Positions 49,729 to 57,883 of a stretch of DNA of 64,000 nt are shown here, one piece after another; positions within the stretch are counted from its first letter, which is position 1, and every line of letters starts with the position of its first letter. The notes under the pieces were generated by a model, which did not search any database, had not been told where the DNA came from, and saw only the letters and a list, made by a program, of their open reading frames with translations. Position numbers and translations under genes: made by a program. The stretch is from the NCBI RefSeq assembly GCF_000019725.1, contig NC_010505.1, positions 4,201,001 through 4,265,000 of the forward strand, given 5' to 3'. The stretch is from Methylobacterium radiotolerans JCM 2831 (GTDB lineage: Bacteria; Pseudomonadota; Alphaproteobacteria; Rhizobiales; Beijerinckiaceae).

Positions 49729-50085
49729 GTGTCTCCCATCGATCCGGAGACGCTCGATCACGTCCGCCTCGGATTGCTCGGCGGCCGAGTCGTTCCGTGC
49801 CGGGTCCCGGCCGACGTGCTGCGCGACCTGTCTCACCCGGACGACCTCGCGCGCGGCCCGCGCGACGTCGTCCTGAGCGATCGGGCCGCCATCGCGCGGG
49901 TCGCGACCGAGACATCCGAGCGCGCGGGCGCGCCGGATGGGTGCCTCGATCGCGACCAGGCCGACTTCTTCTGGCGCGAGGCTGCGCAGCCTCGGCCCGA
50001 TCACCTCCACACGCTGGACGGGCGCGCCGAGCTCGGGCCGCCACGCCGCTCCCCCGCTCGAGACCGCTCGCGCGACGGACCGTGA
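49729..50085 (+). CDS. possible small protein, uncertain
   Basis: 118 residues from a GTG. It has some protein-like composition (LDHVRLGLLGGRVVPCRVPADVLRDLSHPDD) but a weak ribosome site, and the last third is basic and low-complexity. It may be a degenerate DUF1488-like gene or a chance frame. No neighbour relation beyond co-direction in the small-gene cluster. Confidence 0.3.
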   Translation: MSPIDPETLDHVRLGLLGGRVVPCRVPADVLRDLSHPDDLARGPRDVVLSDRAAIARVATETSERAGAPDGCLDRDQADFFWREAAQPRPDHLHTLDGRAELGPPRRSPARDRSRDGP

Positions 50086-50091
50086 CGGTGT

Positions 50092-50117
50092 GGAACTCGA
50101 GTAGCCAAGATTTCGTC
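50092..50117 (+). promoter_or_regulatory. EcfG-like (general stress) promoter
   Basis: GGAAC (50092-50096), 17-base spacer, CGTC (50114-50117): one mismatch from the EcfG consensus GGAAC-N16/17-CGTT. It lies about 87 bases upstream of ATG 50204. Confidence 0.5.
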
Positions 50118-50203
50118 CGCAACAAACACGACATCGCCCCGTAAATCGCGACTCTTATCCCTCAGTCCAAGCCCGCGATATCTCGCGGAGGACGGAGGAC
50201 ATC

Positions 50204-50479
50204 ATGCTCAATGACTGTGCCGCCAGGCGTGCCGCCGTGCACGACGTTCTGGCTCATGAACGCGCGGATCAGAAGCCTCGTCGCGGCATGAGGCTCCTCG
50301 GGGTCGGCTGCCTCGGGCTCGCCTTCCTCGGGACAGCGAGCACCGTGAAGGCGTGGGAAAGCTCGCCCGCGCGCCAAGCATCCGCGATCGATGCAGACCC
50401 CCGCGGCGAAACTGAGCACGCACAGCCGAGGCCTGACGGGCTCGATTTCGGCATCGTCGCCCAGATCGCCAGTCGCTAG
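50204..50479 (+). CDS. small secreted or membrane-anchored protein
   Basis: 91 residues. A polar N-terminal stretch (about 25 residues) then a hydrophobic segment LLGVGCLGLAFLGTASTVKA near 31-50, perhaps an internal signal or a single membrane helix. If ATG at residue 29 (MRLLGVGC) is used, it becomes a typical signal or lipoprotein-like peptide. The rest is polar. EcfG-like promoter upstream. Confidence 0.5.
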   Translation: MLNDCAARRAAVHDVLAHERADQKPRRGMRLLGVGCLGLAFLGTASTVKAWESSPARQASAIDADPRGETEHAQPRPDGLDFGIVAQIASR

Positions 50480-50491
50480 GAGGGGCCGCCG

Positions 50492-50761
50492 ATGAATTCG
50501 ATGCTGCTCGGCCTCTTCCCGCTGCTGGTCGTTCTGACCTGGAGCGCCGGTTACGTGCTGGTGGAACGCGCGTGGCGTCAGCACGCGCCGGGCCGTCATA
50601 TCGCGGCGGCGCTGCTCTGTGCCGGCTTCAGCCTTGCCGCCATCGCGGCCCTGGCTTGGGCTATGCCGCAGCCGGGCCAGAACTGGTCCGATGCCCCCCT
50701 GCGGCGCCTCGTTCCGGACGACAAGCCTGCCCTGGATGAGCCGACAGCGGGTCGCTGGTAG
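50492..50761 (+). CDS. small two-pass membrane protein
   Basis: 89 residues; a GGAGGGGCC ribosome site precedes the ATG, 12 bases after the previous stop. Two transmembrane segments: LLGLFPLLVVLTWSAGYVL (5-23) and IAAALLCAGFSLAAIAALAWAM (37-58), then a polar C-terminus. No family recognised; probably cotranscribed with the 50204 gene. Confidence 0.55.
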   Translation: MNSMLLGLFPLLVVLTWSAGYVLVERAWRQHAPGRHIAAALLCAGFSLAAIAALAWAMPQPGQNWSDAPLRRLVPDDKPALDEPTAGRW

Positions 50762-50931
50762 CACGACCATGAGCGCGCCCATGCCGTCCCTTCGCCGCTC
50801 GCGCGGGGAGGCCCCGGAAGGCAGGCCGCGGCACGCGTGAAGTGCGACCCGTCGCCAAATGTGCGATTCAAGACTTTCAGCAGAGACAGGGGCGATAATC
50901 TGGGGCGGATTAGAGAGTTGAGTGCCCTGAG

Positions 50932-51198
50932 ATGCCCATCGAGAGACGCGCCCGCCCGAGAGCCGAGACGGATCTGACCGGGCGCATCGTGCCGAATTTC
51001 GGCCGGCCAGTGGGCTGCAGGGTCTTGGATCGATCGCCGGGCGGAGCGCAGCTCCGCGTGAACAGCGTCTTCGGTCTCCCCGAGACCTTCATGCTCGAGA
51101 TCCCGCAGACCGAGGAGCGCATCAGCGCGCGCGTGGTCTGGCGCTCGGCAGGCAATCTCGGGGTGGTGCTCGACGAGCCGGCGCGGCCGTCGATGTAG
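50932..51198 (+). CDS. PilZ domain protein
   Basis: 88 residues. Starts MPIERRARPRAETDLTGRIV, with the RxxxR-type c-di-GMP motif, then RVLDRSPGGAQLRV, the D/NxSxxG part of PilZ. Suggests c-di-GMP binding and control of motility or exopolysaccharide. Stand-alone PilZ proteins of this size are common in Methylobacterium. A GCCCTGAG ribosome region precedes the ATG. Confidence 0.85.
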   Translation: MPIERRARPRAETDLTGRIVPNFGRPVGCRVLDRSPGGAQLRVNSVFGLPETFMLEIPQTEERISARVVWRSAGNLGVVLDEPARPSM

Positions 51199-51552
51199 CG
51201 GCGGCCGGGCATCGGGCGGCCTCGGCCGTCTTCACGTCGGCCGGCCGAACCGCGCGATCCAGCTTCGTGCGTTAGCCAATGCGGGCGACCTGCCGCGGGC
51301 CGTCGAGCCTTCCGCGAGCGGGGCCGGCCGCCCGAGATCATCGCGCGGCGGCGGGGCGAGCGGGACTAGGCCGCCCTCTCCCAATGCGCGGACTCTTCCG
51401 CACCGTTCCCGAGACACGTCGCTGTGCGAGCGCTCCCGCTCCGGATCCCGCCCCTAGGCTGGGAAGCCGGGGCGACGCCTGCGCCGACGCGCTGACCGGG
51501 CCCGGATTCCGACGGCCCGGGCTTCCCCCGCGCGCGGCATGGGGCGGTAGGC
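51199..51552. other. 354-base region without a supported gene
   Basis: Sequence between pilZ and the next minus-strand gene. A plus-strand frame is open throughout but reads as unstructured Arg/Pro/Ala and shares no motif with the phage-like protein that begins at about 51897 in the same frame. GC-rich; no hairpin with a T-run seen. Confidence 0.5.
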
Positions 51553-51801
51553 CTACTCCCCTTCCGCAGCGTCCTCGCCGTCCGTCACGCCGAGAGCGGC
51601 CTTCTCGGCAAGGAGCGTCGCCAACGCGGATCGGATGCGGTCGCCCTGCTCGGCGTAGGGCAGGTCGGCCGCGTCGAGCAGCGCGCTGCGGTACCGCGTC
51701 TGGATCGCGGCCAGTTGCGTCGGCAGCCCCACTTTGCGGGGCGGCTTCCCGTCGACCACGACCTTCGGCGGCTTCTTCTTGGCGGGCGTCTTTCCGGGCA
51801 T
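51553..51801 (-). CDS. small hypothetical, possibly phage-associated
   Basis: 82 residues. Lys/Pro-rich N-terminus (MPGKTPAKKKPPKVVVDGKPP), then a helical part QLAAIQTRYRSALLDAADLPYAEQGDRIRSALATLL and an acidic tail. Divergent from the phage-like gene at 51897. No family recognised; context suggests a phage remnant. Confidence 0.5.
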   Translation of the reverse strand: MPGKTPAKKKPPKVVVDGKPPRKVGLPTQLAAIQTRYRSALLDAADLPYAEQGDRIRSALATLLAEKAALGVTDGEDAAEGE

Positions 51802-51896
51802 GCCGAGCCAAGCCGCATGCAGGTCCCTGGTTCCCCCGTTTCGCGGCCTCCCCCGATCGCGCGATCCCCCAAGGCTCGCCGGCGCCTGACGTTCCG

Positions 51897-52643
51897 GTGC
51901 AGGTGCGGGCGGGGCTGACGAGCCGGCGCGACGGGTACACCGAGTTCGCGCGACGCGGGTCGGCGGTGCTCGACGTGGTTTACGCCGACGGCGACGCGTC
52001 CCTGCCCCGGCAGATGGAGGCCGGGGCCACGCAGGGCGTGCCCCTCCTGCAGGCCATGGTGGCGGCTGAGATCGCGGACCTGATGGACGATGCGCCGACC
52101 GACGCCGCGATGGCGCTGGCCGCTGGCCCGCTCTCGGACGTCGCCTACGATGCGCTGGTGAAGGCGGTCGCGCCCGATAGCCCCACCGGTCGGGCGCTCG
52201 CCAAGATCGGGGCGCGTAACAGCCGGGCGGACCAGGAGCGGATCCAGCGCATGCATGACGACGCCTGGGACCTCGGGGCAACCTGTGAGTCGGCCGAGAG
52301 GGGTGCCGGCGCCGACCCGACCAAGGGCAGCGATGCGGTCGAAGCGGTTCGGGTCGAACTCGCCAAGATGACCGGCCAGCGCGACGCACTGCAGAAGACG
52401 CTGACCGACGAGGTGCTGCCGCAGATCGCGGCACTCGCGGAGATGATGGGAGATCAGCCCGTGCCGCGCCATCTCGTGGGCCGCGCGGTCACGAAGGGCA
52501 GCGCGGGTGATTCCGGTTCATCTGACATTCCGTCCGTGGACGCGATCCGCGACCACCCAGCCAAGATGAGCCCGGAGGCGCGCGCGGATCGGCTGATCAA
52601 GGTCTCGCACCAGAACCCGCAGCAGCTCGCGCTCGCCCGCTGA
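51897..52643 (+). CDS. phage-like protein fragment (head/scaffold-like C-terminus)
   Basis: About 248 residues from GTG 51897, start uncertain. The C-terminal part (MTGQRDALQKTLTDEVLPQIAALAEMMGDQPVPRHLVGRAV and DAIRDHPAKMSPEARADRLIKVSHQNP) is helical and resembles tail ends of phage portal or scaffold-like proteins; the N-terminal part (YTEFARRGSAVLDVVYADGD) may come from another protein. It could be a rearranged gene. No partner phage genes adjoin it. Confidence 0.45.
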   Translation: MQVRAGLTSRRDGYTEFARRGSAVLDVVYADGDASLPRQMEAGATQGVPLLQAMVAAEIADLMDDAPTDAAMALAAGPLSDVAYDALVKAVAPDSPTGRALAKIGARNSRADQERIQRMHDDAWDLGATCESAERGAGADPTKGSDAVEAVRVELAKMTGQRDALQKTLTDEVLPQIAALAEMMGDQPVPRHLVGRAVTKGSAGDSGSSDIPSVDAIRDHPAKMSPEARADRLIKVSHQNPQQLALAR

Positions 52644-52751
52644 GGCGCTCAGATCCGGTGCCTGCGTACGATCACTTGCGACCGATCGCGACCCGACCCA
52701 GCCACGACGGCGGCTATCGCCGCATCCCGAAAGCAGCCGCTTCCAGCCCCA

Positions 52752-53813
52752 TCAAACATGACCGTGCTGATGGTGGAGGTCGGGGTAGTGAGGATGGGTG
52801 TGCCGTAGCGGCTCATGGCGGTGCCAATGGGAGTGTGGCTCCGTCACCGGCCCATCGTGATGATGCTGGTGGTGCTCATCGTGGACGTGGGCATGCTCGT
52901 GCTCCATCGTCTCATGGAGGTGCGCGTGCTCGTGGCGCTCTGCGAGGTGCAGCCACAGACCCATACCCATCAGCGCGCCGGCCACGACGAGCTGCACCGT
53001 CACCGGCTCGCCTAGCAGCCCGACGGCAATCACCGCGCCGATGAAAGGCGCAAGTGAGAAGTAGGCCCCAGTGCGCGCTGCACCGAGGTGGCGCAAGGCC
53101 AGCATGAATAGGACGAGGCTCACCCCGACACCGAGGAAGCCGACCACCGCCGCTGCGCCGATCATTGCCAAGGATGGCATTGCCGCGCCCAACATCAGCG
53201 CCAGAGCCACGTTGACGCTGCCCGCAACCACCCCCTTAATCGTGGCCGTGACAACCGGATCGGACGAGGAGAGCTTGCGGGTCAGGTTGTTGTCGATGCC
53301 CCAGGCCAGACAGGCGGCGGCGATCAACGCCGCGCCCGCATCGAGGCGCACACCCTCACCGTTCCACGACAACACGACCGCGCCCACGAGCATGGCGAAC
53401 GCACCCAGTATCAGACGGCGATCAACGTTCTCCCGGAACACCACCCACGCGATGAGCATAGTCGCCAAGCCTTCGAGGTTGAGCAACAGCGAGCCAGACG
53501 CGGCAGAGGTGTGCGACAGACCCAGCATCAGCAGAAGCGGCCCGGCCAACCCACCGAACAGCACGACTGCTGCCAGCCACGGCAGATCATGCCGGCGGAG
53601 CGGAGCTTCCTGGGCTGGAACGCCAAAGGTAGCTCGGCTGACATGCACGATTGCCAGGCCGATGCCCGCGCCGAGGTAGAGAAGCCCAGCAAGCAGTTGC
53701 GGCGAGACGGTGCCGAGCAGAAGCTTCGCGAACGGAGCGGAGGCACCGAACAAGACGGCCGAAACGAGGGCCAACGGCACCCCTGGCCAGAGGTGGGAGT
53801 GGATGTATTTCAT
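52752..53813 (-). CDS. DMT-superfamily (EamA) exporter with histidine-rich tail
   Basis: 353 residues. Ten predicted membrane segments in two EamA repeats (about 8-290). After the last helix the C-terminal ~65 residues hold more than 20 histidines in clusters (HEHAHVHDEHHQHHHDG, SHWHRHEPLRHTHPHYPDLHHQHGH), typical of Zn, Ni or Co handling. EamA proteins export small metabolites; the tail suggests metal binding or metal-regulated export. ATG 53813 was chosen. Base composition is less GC-rich than neighbours, a hint of transfer. Confidence 0.85.
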   Translation of the reverse strand: MKYIHSHLWPGVPLALVSAVLFGASAPFAKLLLGTVSPQLLAGLLYLGAGIGLAIVHVSRATFGVPAQEAPLRRHDLPWLAAVVLFGGLAGPLLLMLGLSHTSAASGSLLLNLEGLATMLIAWVVFRENVDRRLILGAFAMLVGAVVLSWNGEGVRLDAGAALIAAACLAWGIDNNLTRKLSSSDPVVTATIKGVVAGSVNVALALMLGAAMPSLAMIGAAAVVGFLGVGVSLVLFMLALRHLGAARTGAYFSLAPFIGAVIAVGLLGEPVTVQLVVAGALMGMGLWLHLAERHEHAHLHETMEHEHAHVHDEHHQHHHDGPVTEPHSHWHRHEPLRHTHPHYPDLHHQHGHV

Positions 53814-53993
53814 GCCCTCACTTTTACAGCGTTTCAGCAAACGCCTGAGAGCGAACCCTCGTCCCTGCATCGAGCGGCCTGAGCGGCTTCACCGGCCATG
53901 TCTGCTCCGATGTATCCGCAGCTCCGAAGCGGCCCATCCCCCTTCCACACCGAGCAGACAGTCCGATAGCGACCCGCTTCCGTCACTCAGCCG

Positions 53994-54980
53994 CTAGGGC
54001 GACAGCCCGAGAGCGGTCGCAACCGACCGCAGGTCCTGCGTGTGTGCCTGCCGGTATTCACGGGGGCTCACGTCGTAGCGATCCTTGAAGCGGCGGGCGA
54101 AATGCGCCTGGCTGCTGAAGCCACAGGCGTAGGCCAGCATGCCGACGGACAGGTGTGCACAGGCCGGGTCGGTCAGGCGCTTGGCTGCCACCTCCAAGCG
54201 GCGTTCCCAGATGTAGTCGGAGATGTGCCGGCCGCGCTCGTGGAACAGCTCCTGCAGCCGGCGTAGCGACAGCCCCATTGCGGCGGCGAGCTGTGGTGGA
54301 TCCAAACTCGGATCGCCCAGATGGGTCTCAACATAGGCCTTGGCACGCTGGACCGTGACGTTGCCGTGTATGGAACGCGGTACCTCCTGCGCCATCCGTT
54401 CGGCGAGGCTGGCTACGATTAGGTCGATCCCGATCGACGCCAAGCGGGCGGCCGCGTCGGGGCCGAGCCGATCGGCGACCGCAACCAAATCCTGGATGTA
54501 CGTCCGCGCCAAGGTCGTGGAGGCGTGGTCCGCGCCGACCCTGAGGGCGCTGAACAGCCGGGACGGGCCCAGTGCGGTTTCCAGACGATCGCGCGGCAGA
54601 TCCAGGATCAGGGTACTGCTCGTCTCCGTCTGGACGACGGCCGGGCGTGCGTCGAGGACGAAAAGGTCGCCCATCTGACATTCCGCCTCCTGGTCGCCCT
54701 GTCGGGCGATAGCCCGGCCGGAGAGCATCAGGACCGCGTAGGCCCGATCGGACCGGTCGTCGCGCCGGGCCGCGTCGGCCGTCGTTTCGCTGCGCATGGC
54801 CGTGTGTGCGAAGTGTGAAATCGGCACGGCGCCGATATTCGTAGCGGCTATGCTGCCCTTGAACTGGGCCTCGTCGACGGTCTTCAACTCCACCGGGACC
54901 AGCTGTTCACAGACCATTTCGCGCCACTGGCGGAACGCGTTCCGAGGGTGGATCTTTTCTGTCGAAAAAAGCGGTTGCAT
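53994..54980 (-). CDS. AraC-family transcriptional regulator
   Basis: 328 residues. The N-terminal ~200 residues form an AraC-binding-like domain (NAFRQWREMVCEQLVPVELKT); the C-terminal ~110 hold two helix-turn-helix units, LDPPQLAAAMGLSLRRLQELF and VGMLAYACGFSSQAHFARRFK, the family hallmark. Activator of unknown target; the neighbouring exporter (same strand, downstream by 180 bases) is a candidate. ATG 54980 was preferred to GTG 55007. The upstream 55040-55080 is AT-rich. Confidence 0.92.
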   Translation of the reverse strand: MQPLFSTEKIHPRNAFRQWREMVCEQLVPVELKTVDEAQFKGSIAATNIGAVPISHFAHTAMRSETTADAARRDDRSDRAYAVLMLSGRAIARQGDQEAECQMGDLFVLDARPAVVQTETSSTLILDLPRDRLETALGPSRLFSALRVGADHASTTLARTYIQDLVAVADRLGPDAAARLASIGIDLIVASLAERMAQEVPRSIHGNVTVQRAKAYVETHLGDPSLDPPQLAAAMGLSLRRLQELFHERGRHISDYIWERRLEVAAKRLTDPACAHLSVGMLAYACGFSSQAHFARRFKDRYDVSPREYRQAHTQDLRSVATALGLSP

Positions 54981-55356
54981 TTGAGGCCTAGGCGCCCCCG
55001 ACACCACCCGGTGGCGAGGAATGAAGGTCCGGACGCGTATTGTATATAATATGCTGCAACCATGTGCGTATCGCTCGCATGATCACGGAGTTGCGATCCG
55101 TCGATAGACACGGCCGCCCGAAAGGGGACCGGCAGAATTCCACCCAGGCAGACCGTCGGTGTCGAAACCGTCAGTCTGACGCGTACCGTCCGACACACCG
55201 CACATCGACCACTCTCGACGCGCCGTCGGTCCGAGGACGGATCGCGCGCGTCCCCCGACGGGCCGCAGGGCCCATGCCCCCTCTACGTCCGATGTCCCGC
55301 GCCCCGGGGACGGGTCAGCGCCGGCGCGGCCGTGCATCCGCACAGGATCACGCCCC
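54981..55356. other. 376-base intergenic region with an AT-rich island
   Basis: Between the start of the AraC gene and the phage capsid remnant. 55035-55070 contains GTATATAATATGC, one of very few TATAAT-like strings in the window, perhaps an AraC-gene promoter on the minus strand or a promoter of transferred DNA. Nothing coding is supported. Confidence 0.5.
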
Positions 55357-56350
55357 ATGACCCAGCACGTCGACGTCCTCGCCCTCCTCAAGGAGGCGCA
55401 GGCCAAGCCGCTCACCGACCCGATCCTGGCGCAGCTCGGGATCGATCTGCAGAAGTCGACCTTCGCGCCGGCCAGCTCGCCCACCTCCGGCCTGACCTGC
55501 TACGACCTCGAACTCGGCGCGAAGTCGCTCTACCCGGTGCTCACGCCCCTGCGAAACGCGATCCCGCGCGTCTCGGGCAAGGGCGGCATCCAGGCCGCGT
55601 GGCGGGCGATCACCGGCATCAACGTCTCCGGGATGCGCATCGACGTCTCGGCGGCAACCGCGGCGGCGTGCAGGTCGTCGCTACCGCCGACTACACCGCC
55701 AGCTACAAGGGCATCGGCATCGAGTCGCATGTCGAGTTCGAGGCCCAGTACGCCGCGCAGGGCTTCGACGACGTGCGCGCCATCGCCGCCCGTACCGGGC
55801 TCCAGAGCCTGATGCTCGGCGAGGAGGCGATGCTGCTCGGCGGCAACACCTCGCTCGCGCTCGGCACCACGCCGACCCCGACTCTGTCCGGCGCGGCCAC
55901 CGGCGGCGCGCTCGCCGCCCAGACCTGGTCGGTGATCGCCGTGGCGCTGGCGCTCGACGGCGTGATCAACGGCACCGTCGCCGACGGCATCCAGTCGACC
56001 ATCACCCGGACCAACGCGGACGGCTCGACCGACGTGTTCGGCGGCGGCGCTGCGGCCCGCTCGGCCGCCGCCACGGTCGCGACCACCGGCGCCACCGGGT
56101 CGATCGCGGCCTCGGTCGACCCGGTGCCCGGCGCGCTCGGCTACGCGTGGTTCTGGGGCCCGGCCGGCGCCGAGGTGCTGGGCGCCATCACCACGATCAC
56201 CTCGGTCCTGATCACCGCCACGGCCGCGGGCACCCAGACCGCCGCGGCGCTCGGAACCGTCGACCGCTCGACCTCGGCCCTGTCCTTCGACGGGCTCCTG
56301 ACGCAGGCGTTCCGGCCCGGCTCCGGCGCCACCATCGTCACCCTGGATGC
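55357..56350 (+). pseudogene. phage major capsid-like protein, frameshifted and truncated
   Basis: The first frame (55357 to about 55655) reads LTPLRNAIPRVSGKGGIQAAWRAITGIN, then the sequence continues in a different frame from about 55655 (NRGGVQVVATADYTASYKGIGIE... FEAQYAAQGFDDVRAIAARTG... EEAMLLGGN). Together they look like a phage major capsid protein. An Ig-like region follows (PVPGALGYAWFWGP). The gene stops making sense after GATIVTLD at about 56346, where a hairpin begins. So there is one frameshift and one 3' truncation. Confidence 0.65.
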
Positions 56351-56377
56351 TGAAAATCGCCGTCTGTGGCGATTTCA
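56351..56377. other. hairpin at the phage/host junction
   Basis: TGAAAATCGCC (56351-56361) pairs with GGCGATTTCA (56368-56377), a 10-bp stem with one bulged A and a 6-base loop. It sits exactly where the capsid remnant ends; it could be an end mark of an inserted segment or a transcription end. Confidence 0.5.
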
Positions 56378-56431
56378 GGTTCGTTCAGACGGGATGGGAG
56401 CAGAGGCGATCGCCTCCCGGCCGTTTGCATT

Positions 56432-56456
56432 CATCCCGCGAAACTTTCTCTCCGAT
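56432..56456 (+). promoter_or_regulatory. putative SigK-type promoter of the fasciclin gene
   Basis: CATCC (56432-56436), 15-base spacer, CCGAT (56452-56456). As I recall it, mycobacterial SigK recognises CCATCC-N16/17-CCGAAT. The site is 57 bases upstream of the fasciclin ATG. A partial match, CATCC-N10-CCGAT, lies upstream of the sigma gene on the minus strand. Spacing is a little short, so this is a hypothesis. Confidence 0.4.
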
Positions 56457-56513
56457 GGCCTCGTAAGGGCCCACGCTGCCCCGTTCATCGGGGTTCGGAC
56501 TGAAGGAAACACG

Positions 56514-57083
56514 ATGCTCACTCAGAACACCGGCCGCCGCACGGCCCAGGCGCTCGCCCTGACCCTCGCGCTCAGCCTCGGAGCCAGCGGCGCGGCCTAC
56601 GCCAAGAACCCGATGGTCGGCGGCGCGCCGATGTACGCCCAGAAGACCATCGTCGAGAACGCGGTCAATTCGAAGGATCACACCACCCTCGTCGCTGCCG
56701 TGAAGGCCGCGGGCCTCGTCGATACGCTGAACGGCCCGGGCCCGTTCACGGTGTTCGCGCCGACCAACGCCGCCTTCGCCAAGCTGCCGCCGGGCACGGT
56801 GGAAAGCCTCGTGCAGCCGCAGAACAAGGCGACGCTGACGAAGATCCTGACCTACCACGTGGTCCCGGGTGTCTACACCGCCAAGGACCTGATGGCGCTG
56901 GCCAAGAAGGGGGGTGGACAGGGCGTGCTGACCACCGTCGAGGGCGAACCACTCGCCGTCGAGGTGCAGGGCAAGAAGGTTCTCGTCACCGACCAGAAGG
57001 GCAACACCGCGACGGTGACCATCCCGAACGTCATGCAGTCGAACGGCGTCATCCACGTCATCAACGCCGTGCTGATGCCGTAA
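56514..57083 (+). CDS. secreted fasciclin (FAS1) domain protein
   Basis: 189 residues. Signal peptide at residues 8-28 (ALALTLALSLGASGAAYA). One FAS1 domain (about 45-189): H1 motif GPFTVFAPTNAAFAKLP near 80-96, TYHVVPGVYTAKDL near 117-130, and the H2 end SNGVIHVINAVLMP. FAS1 proteins mediate adhesion. The upstream phage frame runs in without a stop, but the true start is ATG 56514 after a GAAGGAAAC ribosome site. Convergent with rskA/sigK; a mycobacterial SigK regulon is formed of similar FAS1 proteins. Confidence 0.92.
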   Translation: MLTQNTGRRTAQALALTLALSLGASGAAYAKNPMVGGAPMYAQKTIVENAVNSKDHTTLVAAVKAAGLVDTLNGPGPFTVFAPTNAAFAKLPPGTVESLVQPQNKATLTKILTYHVVPGVYTAKDLMALAKKGGGQGVLTTVEGEPLAVEVQGKKVLVTDQKGNTATVTIPNVMQSNGVIHVINAVLMP

Positions 57084-57178
57084 CGCGCAGTGCCCGCGGC
57101 CCGTGAGGGCTGCGGGCCTCGACAGCGCGTGGCCTTTCAGATCACGCGAGCGCCGGCAGGCGTGCCCGCCGCGCCCGG

Positions 57179-57883
57179 TCATTCGGCGATGAGCTTGCCG
57201 GTGTAGATCACCGGACCCGTGGGTTGGCCGCTCGGTGAGCCTCCGGGCGGCTCGACCGAGACCGCGATTACCCCGTCCGGTGCGGTGTCCTGCGGTAGCC
57301 TCACCTGACTTGGCGCCGCTCCGACGAGGCCGAGTGGCTTTGCCCCTCCTGCGCCGACGTACCACAATTCCAGACTCCGCCCGGCGGGCGCGTCGGCACC
57401 GACGGGCCTGACTTCTGCGAGGCCGGTCTGCGTGTCGACACGCACGATCAGCGCCGGCAGCGCCCCGCCTCCCTGCACGACAGCCAGATAGCGCCCTCCC
57501 GCCGGGGTTCGTGACGGCCCGACTGCCACGAACAGCGCGAGGCCCGCGGCGAGCAGGCCTGACCCTGCCGCGGCGATCCGCCAGCGCCTCACCTGCCGCC
57601 GCAGGTGGCGAAGCTCACCTCGCGCTACGTCGGTCGCGTCTGGCAGCGCGCGCAGCAGCGCTTCGCGGACCCGCGGCGGCGGCGCCACGGGCGGCACGGC
57701 CTCCATCAGCGGCGCCAGGCGCCGCTCCCACTCGCGGATGCGGCTGGCCGTGCCGGGGTCTTGGCTCGCCTCGCGCTCCAGCGCCGCCCGCTCCCGCGCG
57801 TCGAGTGTCCCGAGGGCGTACTCGGCCGCGCGCATGTCATGCTCGGACGTCGGGTCCATGCCGGGCTGGCCGCTGCCGCTCAC
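57179..57883 (-). CDS. rskA: anti-sigma factor, RskA-type
   Basis: 234 residues from GTG 57883. Cytoplasmic N-terminal part with the anti-sigma domain (AAEYALGTLDARERAALERE near residues 17-36), one transmembrane segment (IAAAGSGLLAAGLALFVAVG near 105-125) and a periplasmic RskA C-terminal domain ending GPVIYTGKLIAE. It would hold the sigma factor at the membrane until proteolysis. Its GTG overlaps the sigma stop (GTGA), coupling translation. Confidence 0.92.
   Translation of the reverse strand: MSGSGQPGMDPTSEHDMRAAEYALGTLDARERAALEREASQDPGTASRIREWERRLAPLMEAVPPVAPPPRVREALLRALPDATDVARGELRHLRRQVRRWRIAAAGSGLLAAGLALFVAVGPSRTPAGGRYLAVVQGGGALPALIVRVDTQTGLAEVRPVGADAPAGRSLELWYVGAGGAKPLGLVGAAPSQVRLPQDTAPDGVIAVSVEPPGGSPSGQPTGPVIYTGKLIAE

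Noticed and set aside
55332..57083. Single 583-residue protein joining phage capsid and fasciclin domain
   Set aside because: A chance in-frame read-through: the fasciclin gene has its own signal peptide and ribosome site at 56514.
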